Assembly: GCF_010728725.1 (NCBI RefSeq)
Contig: NZ_AP022607.1
Coordinates: forward strand, 1 to 64,000
Reading direction: 5' to 3'
Source of the DNA: Mycobacterium branderi
GTDB lineage: Bacteria > Actinomycetota > Actinomycetes > Mycobacteriales > Mycobacteriaceae
Length of the DNA stretch: 64,000 nucleotides
The position numbers and the translations under genes were made by a program. This document shows, piece after piece, positions 46,292-54,333 of this stretch. Each line of letters starts with the position of its first letter. Positions within the stretch are counted from its first letter, which is position 1. Under the pieces are notes generated by a model. That model did not search any database and was not told the DNA's origin. It was given only the letters and a program-made list of their open reading frames with translations.

Positions 46292-46743
46292 GAGACCGGC
46301 ACCGGGCGAAACAACGGTACCCACACCCGGGTGTCCTCGTCGGCGGGATCTGCGGCCCAGTCTTCGAAGAACACCTCAACTTGCAGGCCGACTCGCACCT
46401 GCTCGACGGGGATACCGACGATGTTGGTGATGAGCCGCACGTCGGGTTGCTCGGCGAGTTCGACCGTGGCGACGACGTACGGCGGGTCGAACCCGGGAAC
46501 CCATGGTTGGCGGTTGACGGTGTAGGCGGCCACCGTGGCGCGGCCCGAAACCTTCTGCGGGCCAACGTCTGTGCTGCGGCATCGCCAGCATGCCGGTGCC
46601 GGTGGGTGGAAGAACCGGTGACAGCTTGCACAGTGCGAGATCAGCAGTTCGCCGCCGCGTCCGCCGGTCCAGAAAGCCTTCGATTCGGGGGTCGGGCTGG
46701 GCACCAGCCGCAGCTGTGGTCGTCGGTAGTCAGACGCTGGCAT
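46288..46743 (-). CDS. DUF35 protein (zinc ribbon plus OB fold)
   Basis: 151-residue OB-fold protein with an N-terminal rubredoxin-like zinc ribbon, ISHCASCHRFFHPPAPACWRC (two CxxC knuckles). The OB domain follows with SGRATVAAYTVNRQPWVPGF, VELAEQPDVRLITNIVG and VGLQVEVFFED. DUF35 proteins bind acyl-CoA and pair with a thiolase-like partner in retro-aldolases (Ltp2-type) or with hydratases. The partner in this operon is most likely the thiolase-like protein at 41487. It overlaps the oxidoreductase gene upstream by 14 bp and the hydrolase downstream by a GTGA. A paralogue with its own partner is at 59348. Confidence 0.85.
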   Translation of the reverse strand: MPASDYRRPQLRLVPSPTPESKAFWTGGRGGELLISHCASCHRFFHPPAPACWRCRSTDVGPQKVSGRATVAAYTVNRQPWVPGFDPPYVVATVELAEQPDVRLITNIVGIPVEQVRVGLQVEVFFEDWAADPADEDTRVWVPLFRPVPVS

Positions 46744-47818
46744 CCACGGGCTCCCAACCGCCGCCTTCGGCGGATCTGTGCGCGGCGTCGATCACCGCGA
46801 TGCTGAGCAAGCCATCGTCGAACGTGGGAGCGCTGGATTGGCCGCCGTCGAAGGCCGGCAGCCAATCCTCGAGCATCAGCGCCATCGCGCGACTTGCATG
46901 CCCGGCCAGCCCGGCCGGGAGGCGTTCGGGGTGCGCCGGGTCGCGGTCGCGCACCGGAAGGGTACTGAGCCCTTCGTCACCGGCGGCGCCGATCTGATAG
47001 GTGGCCGAGCGCAAATTCCCGTCACCGACGATGGTTCCGTCGGCGCCGAACAGCTCCAGCCGATAGTGGTCGGCATGCGCGCCCATCACCGACACGCTGA
47101 GCATCGCGGTCACCCCGGATTCCATCCGCATCAGCAGTGCCGCGGTGTCATCGGCGGTGACGTGAAGGGTCTCCCCGTCCGGAAGGTCGCGCACCGGTTC
47201 ACTGGTGCGCACCTCGGCGCACACCGACTCGGGCCGGCCCAGCAGGCTGCACAAGAAATCGAGGTCGTGCACCAGCATGCCGGCCAGGTATCCGCCGCCC
47301 TGGTCTCGCTCATACATCCAGCGGGCCTGCGGCGGATGACTGGGATGCCAATACGGGGCGCTGCGGGTGACCCGTGCGACGTATGGCCTGCCGAGGAATC
47401 CGGCACGGACTTGCTCGGCCACCGCCAACCAGTCTGCATTCCAACGGTTTTCAAAGCAGCAGGTGGTCGGGCGGCCGGATTTGCGTGCGGCAAGGACCAT
47501 GCCACGGGCCGCGGCGGTGTCGGTGGCCAGTGGTTTCTCACAGAGTACGGCCTTGCCCGCCTCGAGCGCAGCCAGCGTCATGTCGTGATGCCGCGCTGTC
47601 GGCGTGGCCACCGATATCACGTCGAGGTCGTCGCGGGCCACGAAAGTGCGCCAGCCGGTCGAGGTATCGGCGATGTCCAGCTTGGTGGCCACGCGCTGCA
47701 GCCGCTGCGGCGTTCGCGCGCACAGCGCCACCGGTTCGAAGCCCGCTGCGGCGCGGAATGCGGGTACCTGGACATGCGCGCCCCAGCCGACGCCGACGAC
47801 GCCAACTCGCAGGGTCAC
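46730..47818 (-). CDS. Gfo/Idh/MocA-family oxidoreductase
   Basis: 362-residue NAD(P)-dependent oxidoreductase. The N-terminal Rossmann motif is LRVGVVGVGWGAHVQVPAF and the family signature CEKPLATD holds the EKP catalytic Lys. The C-terminal sheet domain includes GGYLAGMLVHDLDFLCSLLG with the catalytic His/Asp pair. These enzymes act on sugars, inositols, dihydrodiols and biliverdin. A dihydrodiol or cyclic alcohol would fit this operon. The start is the GTG at 47818, overlapping the amidohydrolase stop (GTGA). Longer upstream starts would run into that gene. It is unusual in a lipid/ring-degradation operon and may give the operon its specificity. Confidence 0.85.
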   Translation of the reverse strand: MTLRVGVVGVGWGAHVQVPAFRAAAGFEPVALCARTPQRLQRVATKLDIADTSTGWRTFVARDDLDVISVATPTARHHDMTLAALEAGKAVLCEKPLATDTAAARGMVLAARKSGRPTTCCFENRWNADWLAVAEQVRAGFLGRPYVARVTRSAPYWHPSHPPQARWMYERDQGGGYLAGMLVHDLDFLCSLLGRPESVCAEVRTSEPVRDLPDGETLHVTADDTAALLMRMESGVTAMLSVSVMGAHADHYRLELFGADGTIVGDGNLRSATYQIGAAGDEGLSTLPVRDRDPAHPERLPAGLAGHASRAMALMLEDWLPAFDGGQSSAPTFDDGLLSIAVIDAAHRSAEGGGWEPVDASV

Positions 47819-49011
47819 TGCGTCAGCACTGGTTCGCGGGTAGACACCCGCGGGAAGTTCAGCATCCGGCGGGCGTTTTCCTCGACGATCAGCGAACACT
47901 CTTCATCGGGGACACCGGCGAGGGCTTCCGCCGCCCGTTTGCGCGAGTTGGGCCAGTTGGAGTCCGAGTGCGGGTAGTCGATCTCGAGCATGATGCGGTC
48001 GACGCCGATCGCGTGCCGGTTGGCCAGGCCGTGGTCGTCTTCGATGAAGCAGCCCCAGAAATGTTGACGGAACAGCTCCGACGGCCGGGCGTGGAAGTCG
48101 ATCGGCTGGTAGTAGCGGTGGCGCTCCCAGACGTAGTCGGCGCGCTCCAGGATGTAGGGGATCCACCCCACCCCGCCCTCGGCGAGGGAGAACTGCAGGT
48201 CCGGGAACTGCTGCAGCTTGCCGGAGAACAGCAGATCGACCGTCGTCCAAATCGAATTCGTTCCAAACAGGGTGATCGCGACGACGAACGGTGCTTCCGG
48301 TGCTGCGATTTTGCCCGGCTCGGCTTTCATCGCGGAGAACGAGAACCCGGGGACATAGCCGCCGGCGCCGAAGTGCAGCGACACCGGCATGTGCGCGTCC
48401 GAACACACCCGCCACAGCGGATCCCAGTGGTCGGAATGGTATGACGGGAACCCGAGCGGCACCGGGCTGTCCAGAAAAGACACGGTGCGGGCGCCTTTTT
48501 CGGCGACCCGCTCGGCTTCGGCCACCGTCTCCTCGATGTCCCAGACCGGCAGGATCGCCAGCGGTATATAGCGATCCGGCGCGGTGGCGCACCACTCGTC
48601 GATGTAAAAGTCGTTCCAGGCCTTCACGCACAGCAGCGCCAATTCCTTGTCCTGGGCGTTGATGAACGTGCTGCCGGCAAAGCCTGGAAACGACGGAAAG
48701 CACAGCGCGGCCTGCACCCCGTCGATGTCCATGTCGGCGATGCGGGCCACCGGGTCGTAGCAGCCGGGGATCATGTCCTCGTAGCGGACCGGGTCCAACC
48801 CCCACTCCTCCCGCGGCTTGCCGGCCACGGCGTTAAGCCCGATGGTCGGGATGATCTGGCCGTCGTAGCTCCACACGTGCTTGCCGTCCATCTCGATGAT
48901 GCGCGGCCCGTTTTCGCGGAACTTCGCCGGCAAGCGGTCCTGCCACACCCGCGGATGCTCGACGAGATGATCATCGACCGAGACGATCTGATGGTGATCC
49001 TGCAGCGGCAT
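47815..49011 (-). CDS. Amidohydrolase (amidohydrolase_2 type)
   Basis: 398-residue amidohydrolase_2 enzyme. The metal-binding start is IVSVDDHLVEHPRVW, followed by the central MDIDGVQAALCFPSFPG and the C-terminal catalytic Asp in IMLEIDYPHSDSNWPNSR. The ATG at 49011 follows GGAGG at eight bases; longer forms in the same frame lack such a site. It is the first gene of the minus-strand operon down to 41487 and so marks the promoter at 49012-49108. It is a paralogue of the enzymes at 24437 and 57011, each of which heads its own operon. That recurrence suggests the enzymes perform the defining hydrolysis or decarboxylation step in each pathway. Confidence 0.85.
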   Translation of the reverse strand: MPLQDHHQIVSVDDHLVEHPRVWQDRLPAKFRENGPRIIEMDGKHVWSYDGQIIPTIGLNAVAGKPREEWGLDPVRYEDMIPGCYDPVARIADMDIDGVQAALCFPSFPGFAGSTFINAQDKELALLCVKAWNDFYIDEWCATAPDRYIPLAILPVWDIEETVAEAERVAEKGARTVSFLDSPVPLGFPSYHSDHWDPLWRVCSDAHMPVSLHFGAGGYVPGFSFSAMKAEPGKIAAPEAPFVVAITLFGTNSIWTTVDLLFSGKLQQFPDLQFSLAEGGVGWIPYILERADYVWERHRYYQPIDFHARPSELFRQHFWGCFIEDDHGLANRHAIGVDRIMLEIDYPHSDSNWPNSRKRAAEALAGVPDEECSLIVEENARRMLNFPRVSTREPVLTQ

Positions 49012-49052
49012 GACACGCCTCCGAACCTGACACTTGGTCTTGATTTCTGACA

Positions 49053-49065
49053 ATGTGTCTCACAT
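49053..49065. promoter_or_regulatory. Palindrome ATGTG-TCT-CACAT in divergent promoter
   Basis: A perfect 5-bp inverted repeat with a 3-bp spacer lies in the 97-bp gap between the amidohydrolase operon (49011) and the small protein/tandem TetR genes (49109). It is followed by CTAGTGGTG and CAATTGTCTAGACG. It is a candidate operator for the tandem TetR or for another regulator of this divergent pair. Confidence 0.4.
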
Positions 49066-49108
49066 ACTAGTGGTGCCGGCCACAATTGTCTAGACGTTTA
49101 GAGGAATC

Positions 49109-49420
49109 ATGTCCGTCAACGATCACGATGCCGACTTGACCCGGGGCAAGGTCGACGAGGACGACCACGATCTGCTGACCTTCGGCGAGGCAGGAGAACG
49201 GCTGCGGATCGAGATCGCTCAGGTGGCACAAGACATCAGCCGGCTGGAAGCCGCCGGTGACGTGGAGGCGCTGCAACAGGCCGAGGCACGGCTGGCCGCC
49301 CTGCGCGCGGCCGCCGAGCGCAACACCGCCCAGCCGATCAACGACGCCAATTTCGAGAAGTTCTTCGGCTATGCGGGCAAAGCCAAGCGCAACTTGGCCG
49401 GCCCGGGCGCGGTCGAATGA
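49109..49420 (+). CDS. Small conserved-type protein preceding tandem TetR
   Basis: 103-residue acidic protein with a long charged helix, ERLRIEIAQVAQDISRLEAAGDVEALQQAEARLAAL being the central part (likely coiled coil), and a C-terminal FGYAGKAKRNLAG. No enzymatic motif is visible. The start at 49109 follows TTTAGAGGAATC (RBS GAGG). The gene ends overlapping the start of the tandem TetR gene (ATGATG at 49417), so they are co-translated. It might modulate the regulator or be unrelated. Confidence 0.6.
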   Translation: MSVNDHDADLTRGKVDEDDHDLLTFGEAGERLRIEIAQVAQDISRLEAAGDVEALQQAEARLAALRAAAERNTAQPINDANFEKFFGYAGKAKRNLAGPGAVE

Positions 49421-50736
49421 TGACATCACCGGCCACGCTGCGCCGTCCGGGCTACGCGCCGGCGAATTCCGCGGTGGGGCGCCGCGGCCTGCACACCAGG
49501 CAGCGAATTGTGGCCAGCGCCGGCGAGCTGTTCGTCGCGCAGGGCTACCACGGCACTTCCCTTGATGCGATCGCCAAGGCGGTGGGCGGGTCCCGCGCCA
49601 CCATCTACCAGTACTTCCCGGGCAAGGAACAGATTCTGGTCGAACTGTTCCGCCACGCCGAACCAGCGGTTCTCGAGCACGGTCGAAGCCTGGGCCGCCT
49701 GGGCCCCGATGCCGACGGCATGCGTCACTTGCACCAGTGGCTGGCGGAGTGGGCGGCGCTCTACGACAGGCACGCCGTCGTGCTACTGGAATTGCCCGGC
49801 GTCGGCACGATCGAAGGCATCCCCGAGATCAATGCGGGTGCGGTATCGGGCAGATACGCCGACATGATCACCGGCAAACTGCGCGACGCCGGGGTGGTCG
49901 GCATCGATCCGGCCGATGCCGCCGGTGCACTGTTGCGGATCGCCCACATGGTCAACCTCTACCGATTCCGTGCGATGTTCGGGCTGAGGTCCAGCGCGCG
50001 CACATCGGCATCCCTCGCCATCGCGATGCAGCTTCTCCTTTTCCCGGACACGCCCGACGATGTGATCGCGACCGTCGCTGACGAGCCGGCGACTGCCCAT
50101 GTACCGGAGCTGCCGGATGACACTGAGCCCCCGGCATTTTCCCGGCCGGACGCCTTGGCCCTATCGCCGATCCGGCAGGACATCTTGACCGCGGCATCGG
50201 CACTGTTCGCCGAGCGCGGCTATTACGCAGTGGCGATGGAGGACATCGCCTCGGCGGCCGCAATCAGCAGGGCCACCCTGTATCGCCACTTCGGCAGCAA
50301 GGTGAAGATCCTCGCCGAACTCACCGACGGCGCGATCCTGGCGGCCCGCTATCTTTCCGGTGAGCTTCGCCAGTTAGCCGAACAGGGCCCGGACATCGAC
50401 GCCCTGCAGCGCTGGCTGACGGTGTTCGTGATCCACAACCGCCGCTTTTCCGGAGTCACCCGCGCCTGGTACGACGGCACCCTGGCCCAACAGCTGCCGG
50501 TGGACGCGGTGACCCACGGAGTCGGCGCGTTCCACCGCGCCGTGGTCGCACTGCTTGGGCGTGTGCAGCTGCCCGCCGGCATGGATATGACCGTGGCTGC
50601 AGCGGTGTTCTTGACCGTACTGGGTCGGTTGACCGAGCTTTCGGCGTCGGCGCACCCCGAAAACACCGCCGACGAGACCGCGGCGCTGATGCTGACCGTG
50701 CTGCGGCGCTCGCTGCGGATCGACACCATGAGCTAG
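49417..50736 (+). CDS. Tandem-TetR regulator (two HTH domains in one chain)
   Basis: 439-residue regulator with two complete TetR domains in one polypeptide. The first HTH is TRQRIVASAGELFVAQGYHG with IAKAVGGSRATIYQYFPGK (residues ~25-72). The second is RQDILTAASALFAERGYYA with IASAAAISRATLYRHFGSK (~250-300). A proline/acid-rich linker (~215-245) separates them. This architecture is that of Mce3R-type repressors, in which the single chain replaces the normal homodimer, so its operator need not be palindromic. It overlaps the small upstream gene. The Rieske oxygenase and isochorismatase-like genes follow on the same strand, and the amidohydrolase operon is divergent; either may be its target. 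Confidence 0.85.
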   Translation: MMTSPATLRRPGYAPANSAVGRRGLHTRQRIVASAGELFVAQGYHGTSLDAIAKAVGGSRATIYQYFPGKEQILVELFRHAEPAVLEHGRSLGRLGPDADGMRHLHQWLAEWAALYDRHAVVLLELPGVGTIEGIPEINAGAVSGRYADMITGKLRDAGVVGIDPADAAGALLRIAHMVNLYRFRAMFGLRSSARTSASLAIAMQLLLFPDTPDDVIATVADEPATAHVPELPDDTEPPAFSRPDALALSPIRQDILTAASALFAERGYYAVAMEDIASAAAISRATLYRHFGSKVKILAELTDGAILAARYLSGELRQLAEQGPDIDALQRWLTVFVIHNRRFSGVTRAWYDGTLAQQLPVDAVTHGVGAFHRAVVALLGRVQLPAGMDMTVAAAVFLTVLGRLTELSASAHPENTADETAALMLTVLRRSLRIDTMS

Positions 50737-50781
50737 CCCGCCGCGCAACAACATCTTTCGGCAACGAGAAGGGGTGATCCG

Positions 50782-51810
50782 TTGAACCTGCATGGCCTTA
50801 GCCTCGACCTCACGGGATGGTTCCAGGTGGCCTGGTCGGCCGATCTTGCTCCCGGACAAGTGCTTGCACTGCATTACTTCGGCCGCGACCTGGTCGCCTA
50901 CCGCAGCCGCGACGGCGCGGTGCGGGTGCACGACCGTCATTGCCGGCACCTGGGTGCCAGCCTGGCGCACGGCGGAACGGTGGTCGACGCCGGAATCCAG
51001 TGCCCCTTCCATGGCTGGGTGTGGGGACCCGATGGCCGCAACGTCTCGATCCCGTACCAAGAGCGGCCCAACCGCGCCCGCCGGCTTGGCACGTGGCCGG
51101 TCAGCGAACGCAACGAGGCCATCTATGTGTGGCACGACGCGGCCGGACGCGCTCCCTACTGGGACGTCCCCGACGCGTTGGCGTTTGTGCAACACGCTGC
51201 GGCACAACAGTTTCACCCACTAAGCCCCGAAGCGCGCGCACACTACCGCGATCTGCGTGTTCACCCGCAAATGGTGGCCGAGAATGCTGTCGACCCCCAC
51301 CACTTCCGCTTCGTGCACCGCACACCCATCAGCCCGGTGGTGCTGGAAGAACACGTTGACGGCCCGATCTGGCAAGCGCGCGTCGGCTTCGGCAAGGGCT
51401 GGGCGAATCACCCGCGCGACGGCGCGGGCAAACTGCGCACCGATAGCCTCAATACCCTCGAGATCATCTGGGCAGGCCTGGGCGTCAGCGCGAACATCGA
51501 GCACACTGCCGATGGCATGCGCGGAATCGCGATCAACACCACCCCGGTCGATGACGGTAAGACCGAAATCTTTGCCAGTTACTGGATTTCCCGCCGCGAC
51601 GGCGACGAGCAGGACGGCTCATACCAGCGCAGGCTCGACGACGCCAGGCGGGCACTTCCCGATGACATCAATATCTGGCACCACCAAATATTTCTCGACC
51701 CACCTGCCCTGGCCACCGAAGAGGGCCGCGGGTTCCGGCGGATGCGCCGCTGGGCGCGGCAGTTCTATCCGCAGCCAGGCGTTGACAACTCGCCGTCCAA
51801 GACGGCGTGA
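50782..51810 (+). CDS. Rieske [2Fe-2S] oxygenase, KshA-like
   Basis: 342-residue Rieske non-haem oxygenase. The N-terminal domain carries CRHLGASLAHG and, 17 residues on, CPFHGW, giving two Cys and two His for the [2Fe-2S] cluster. The C-terminal catalytic domain has the mononuclear iron ligands in AENAVDPHHFRFVHRTP. The architecture and length suit the KshA/DAIP-type monooxygenase group that hydroxylates sterol- or terpenoid-like substrates. A KshB-type reductase is not encoded in the window. The start at 50782 is TTG behind AAGGGG. It is followed after 27 bp by the isochorismatase-like gene and follows the tandem TetR. Confidence 0.88.
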   Translation: MNLHGLSLDLTGWFQVAWSADLAPGQVLALHYFGRDLVAYRSRDGAVRVHDRHCRHLGASLAHGGTVVDAGIQCPFHGWVWGPDGRNVSIPYQERPNRARRLGTWPVSERNEAIYVWHDAAGRAPYWDVPDALAFVQHAAAQQFHPLSPEARAHYRDLRVHPQMVAENAVDPHHFRFVHRTPISPVVLEEHVDGPIWQARVGFGKGWANHPRDGAGKLRTDSLNTLEIIWAGLGVSANIEHTADGMRGIAINTTPVDDGKTEIFASYWISRRDGDEQDGSYQRRLDDARRALPDDINIWHHQIFLDPPALATEEGRGFRRMRRWARQFYPQPGVDNSPSKTA

Positions 51811-51837
51811 GATCCGCCCACGCCACCAGGAGTCGAT

Positions 51838-52479
51838 ATGCCGCGATCACCGCTCACCCCCGACGACCCGTCCACCATCGCCGTGGTGTGTATCGAGTGC
51901 CAAAACGGTGTGCTCGGCCCGGGATCGGTGCTGCCCGAATTGGCCGCCCACATCGGCGATCTCGTCCCTAACCTGCGCCGCCTGCTCGATGCCGCGCGCA
52001 CATGCGGCATCAAGGTCGTGCATGCGACGTATGAGGGATCGCTGGGCGGCACACAAGTCGGGACTGCGCGTTTGTGGCGAGCACTCGGGCCCGCAACCGC
52101 CGACTGGGCACCCGGAAGCCCTACCACGCAAGTGATTCCGGAGTTGTTCGATTCGACCGACATCGTGCTGGCCCGCCATCACGGACTGTTTCCCACACAG
52201 GACACCGAGCTGCTGTCGGTGCTGGCCAACCTCGGAGTGCGCACCGTCGTGCTGACAGGAGTGTCGGTGAATCTGGCGATACTGTTCAGCGCCGGGCACA
52301 CCACCCAGGCCGGCTTCGACCTGGTCGTGCCGCGCGACGCCGTGGGCGGCACCCCGGCCGACTACTGCGAGCAGGTGCTCACCCACACCATCGCGCTGCT
52401 CGGCCGTGTCACCTCCGTCGACGAGCTCATAGCGGAGTGGTCGAGCCGCGCCGCTCTGGCCGGTGCCGCGAGTCGCTGA
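51838..52479 (+). CDS. Isochorismatase-fold protein lacking the catalytic Cys
   Basis: 213-residue protein of the isochorismatase/nicotinamidase fold. The usual first-strand Asp is replaced by Glu in VVCIECQNGVLG, the usual Lys region reads IVLARHHGLFP, and the conserved cysteine (normally in TDVCV or similar) is absent in VVLTGVSVNLAILFSA. The other family elements (VPRDAVGGTPADY) are kept. Either it is a non-hydrolytic binding protein or it uses other chemistry; the bacterial family has many such members. It is linked by position to the Rieske oxygenase gene 27 bp upstream and converges on the nitronate-monooxygenase-like gene. Confidence 0.72.
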   Translation: MPRSPLTPDDPSTIAVVCIECQNGVLGPGSVLPELAAHIGDLVPNLRRLLDAARTCGIKVVHATYEGSLGGTQVGTARLWRALGPATADWAPGSPTTQVIPELFDSTDIVLARHHGLFPTQDTELLSVLANLGVRTVVLTGVSVNLAILFSAGHTTQAGFDLVVPRDAVGGTPADYCEQVLTHTIALLGRVTSVDELIAEWSSRAALAGAASR

Positions 52480-52542
52480 CAGGCCGGCAGGCCCCAAAGT
52501 CGGCTGTAGGGCCTGCGCGAGAGCGACTGTCCGCTCGCCGCG

Positions 52543-53526
52543 TTACGGTGCCGGTTCAGCAGCAGGGCCCTGGGAGCCGGCGACGAAGCGGTCGGTGAGA
52601 TCCGTTAGCACAGCGGCGAATTCGCGTATCATCTCCGCGATGATCTGCGCCACGGGCTTCACGGTGTCAATGCGTCCGGCGACTTGTCCGCCGAAAGCCA
52701 GACCGTGCTCGAGTCGCCCGCCAAAATAGAGGTCCAGAAGGTCACCCGCGTCGGCCAATGTCACGCGGGCGCGCTGTGCGAGCTGTTCGGCCACGGGTGT
52801 CCGCAGGACTCGAAACGAGGGCCTGGACTCCCGGTTGAGCAGCAGCGTATCGGTCTCGGCCGCGTTGACCACGAGCTGCTTGTAATTCTGGTGCACCGGC
52901 GACTCGGCCGACGACAGCATCCGGGTGCCCATCTGGACCCCCTCTGCGCCAAGGGCAAACGCCGCCGCCATCGAGCGGCCGTCTGTGATGCCGCCGGCGG
53001 CAACAATCGGAAGCGCTACCTTACTGGCGACAAGCGGCAGCAAGACCATCGTGGCTGCGCCCTCCCAGGTCTTGAAGCCGCCACCCTCGTTGCCTTCCAC
53101 CACCAGGCCGTCGACCCCGGCGGCGGCCGCTTTGAGCGCCCCCTTCAGGCTGGGCACGACGTGAAAGACGGTAACCCCCATCGAGTGCAGATCTTGCGTT
53201 AAGACGGTCGGATCCCCCGCGGACGTGGTGACGAAGCGGATGCGGTGCTCGGCGACCAATTCCATCAGTTCGGAGTTCGCATGGTGCAACAGCGCGATGT
53301 TGAGACCGAACGGCTTGTCGGTCGCGTCTTTCAGCTTGACAATCTCCTCGCGAATTGCCGGCAGGTCGCCCGACGACGTCTCGATGATTCCCATACCACC
53401 GGCTTGGGATACCGCGGCGGCCAGTTGCGCCCGGGCGATGTAGCCCATCGGGGCTTGCAAGATGGGGTAATCGATTCCGAGCATTTCACTTACCCGAGTT
53501 CGCAAGGCGTGCCTGCGCCCGCTCAC
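52543..53526 (-). CDS. Nitronate monooxygenase/2-nitropropane dioxygenase-like flavoprotein
   Basis: Flavin-binding TIM-barrel enzyme of the nitronate monooxygenase family, about 327 residues from the GTG at 53526 (an ATG at 53490 and other starts are possible). It has LGIDYPILQAPMGYIARAQL near the start, GGMGIIETSS, the FMN-binding GGGFKTWEGAATM and IVAAGGITDGRSMAAAFALGA, and MGTRMLSS. The classical catalytic His of nitronate monooxygenases is not obvious, and many mycobacterial members are thought to act as enoyl reductases or on unknown substrates. An ACATAC-AACT-GTATGT palindrome lies upstream at 53703. The Rieske/isochorismatase genes converge on it. Confidence 0.75.
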   Translation of the reverse strand: MSGRRHALRTRVSEMLGIDYPILQAPMGYIARAQLAAAVSQAGGMGIIETSSGDLPAIREEIVKLKDATDKPFGLNIALLHHANSELMELVAEHRIRFVTTSAGDPTVLTQDLHSMGVTVFHVVPSLKGALKAAAAGVDGLVVEGNEGGGFKTWEGAATMVLLPLVASKVALPIVAAGGITDGRSMAAAFALGAEGVQMGTRMLSSAESPVHQNYKQLVVNAAETDTLLLNRESRPSFRVLRTPVAEQLAQRARVTLADAGDLLDLYFGGRLEHGLAFGGQVAGRIDTVKPVAQIIAEMIREFAAVLTDLTDRFVAGSQGPAAEPAP

Positions 53527-53702
53527 ATCCGCCCCCGCCCACCGGTTCGGCTCGCCGTATCGCTGCGCCACCAATTCACCATGGCGATCGATCCCGCGAA
53601 ATGTCGTCTGACAGAAGTGAAGCTTCGCAATGGTGTTCCACGGTCATCAGCGTCCTTGAAAACTCTGTGGCCAGGTCAGTAGTGTGACACGGCGCGACCG
53701 AT

Positions 53703-53718
53703 ACATACAACTGTATGT
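53703..53718. promoter_or_regulatory. Palindrome ACATAC-AACT-GTATGT
   Basis: A perfect 6-bp inverted repeat with a 4-bp spacer lies directly after the TetR stop (53719) and about 177 bp upstream of the nitronate-monooxygenase-like gene on the same strand. It is AT-rich with no T-run, so an operator is more likely than a terminator. The adjacent TetR at 53719 is the natural candidate to bind it. Confidence 0.5.
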
Positions 53719-54333
53719 CTATTTAGCGGCGGGTGGTGCGCCCACGCCCCGTAGTACGAACCCTAAAAGCTGCTCGATGTCCTCGGTTGCATCGGTTGTC
53801 GACTTGTGCTGGAAGTGGTCGATGAATGCGGCCTCGAACGCGGCTCGTATCGACCTCGCGTCCGCCTCGGGTGTACAGGCGGTGAAGGTGCCGTCGGCTC
53901 GTCCGCGGTGCAGGATGGTGGCGATCGCGGCCTCTTGCGCGGTCTCGAAGATCTCGAGCTCGCGCGAGTAGCCGGGTGTTCGCTGCATTTCCTCGGAGTA
54001 GAAGGTGGCCATCCGCTTACGTCTGCGCGGGTCGGACACGATGCCGAACATGTGCGTCATCCACAGCCGTAGCGCGTCGATGGGAGTGTCTGCGGCCGCG
54101 ACGATTTCGCGCAGTTGCGCGAGCACCGCTTCACGGTCGCGCCGGAACATTTCCAGCAACAGATCGTTTTTGGTGCTGAAGTTGCGGTAGAAGGCCCTGG
54201 TGCCCAGCCCCGCCTCGTCGAGGATCTCGGTGATGGACGCCGAAGAACCCGAGTTGCGGTCCAGGCACCGGTATGCCGCGTCGATGATGCGCCGCCGCTC
54301 CGACGAACGGTTGATGGTTTTTGTTTCAGCCAC
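53719..54333 (-). CDS. TetR-family regulator
   Basis: 204-residue TetR regulator. The HTH is RRRIIDAAYRCLDRNSG then ITEILDEAGLGTRAFYRNFSTK, followed by a helical ligand domain ending with IEQLLGFVLRGVGAPPAAK. Its ATG at 54333 overlaps the stop of the double-CaiB gene by 8 bp, so it is co-translated with it. It is probably the repressor of this block. The 17-nt repeats at 56801 and 56943 (between the CaiB start and the divergent amidohydrolase) and the palindrome at 53703 are its candidate operators. Confidence 0.82.
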   Translation of the reverse strand: MAETKTINRSSERRRIIDAAYRCLDRNSGSSASITEILDEAGLGTRAFYRNFSTKNDLLLEMFRRDREAVLAQLREIVAAADTPIDALRLWMTHMFGIVSDPRRRKRMATFYSEEMQRTPGYSRELEIFETAQEAAIATILHRGRADGTFTACTPEADARSIRAAFEAAFIDHFQHKSTTDATEDIEQLLGFVLRGVGAPPAAK

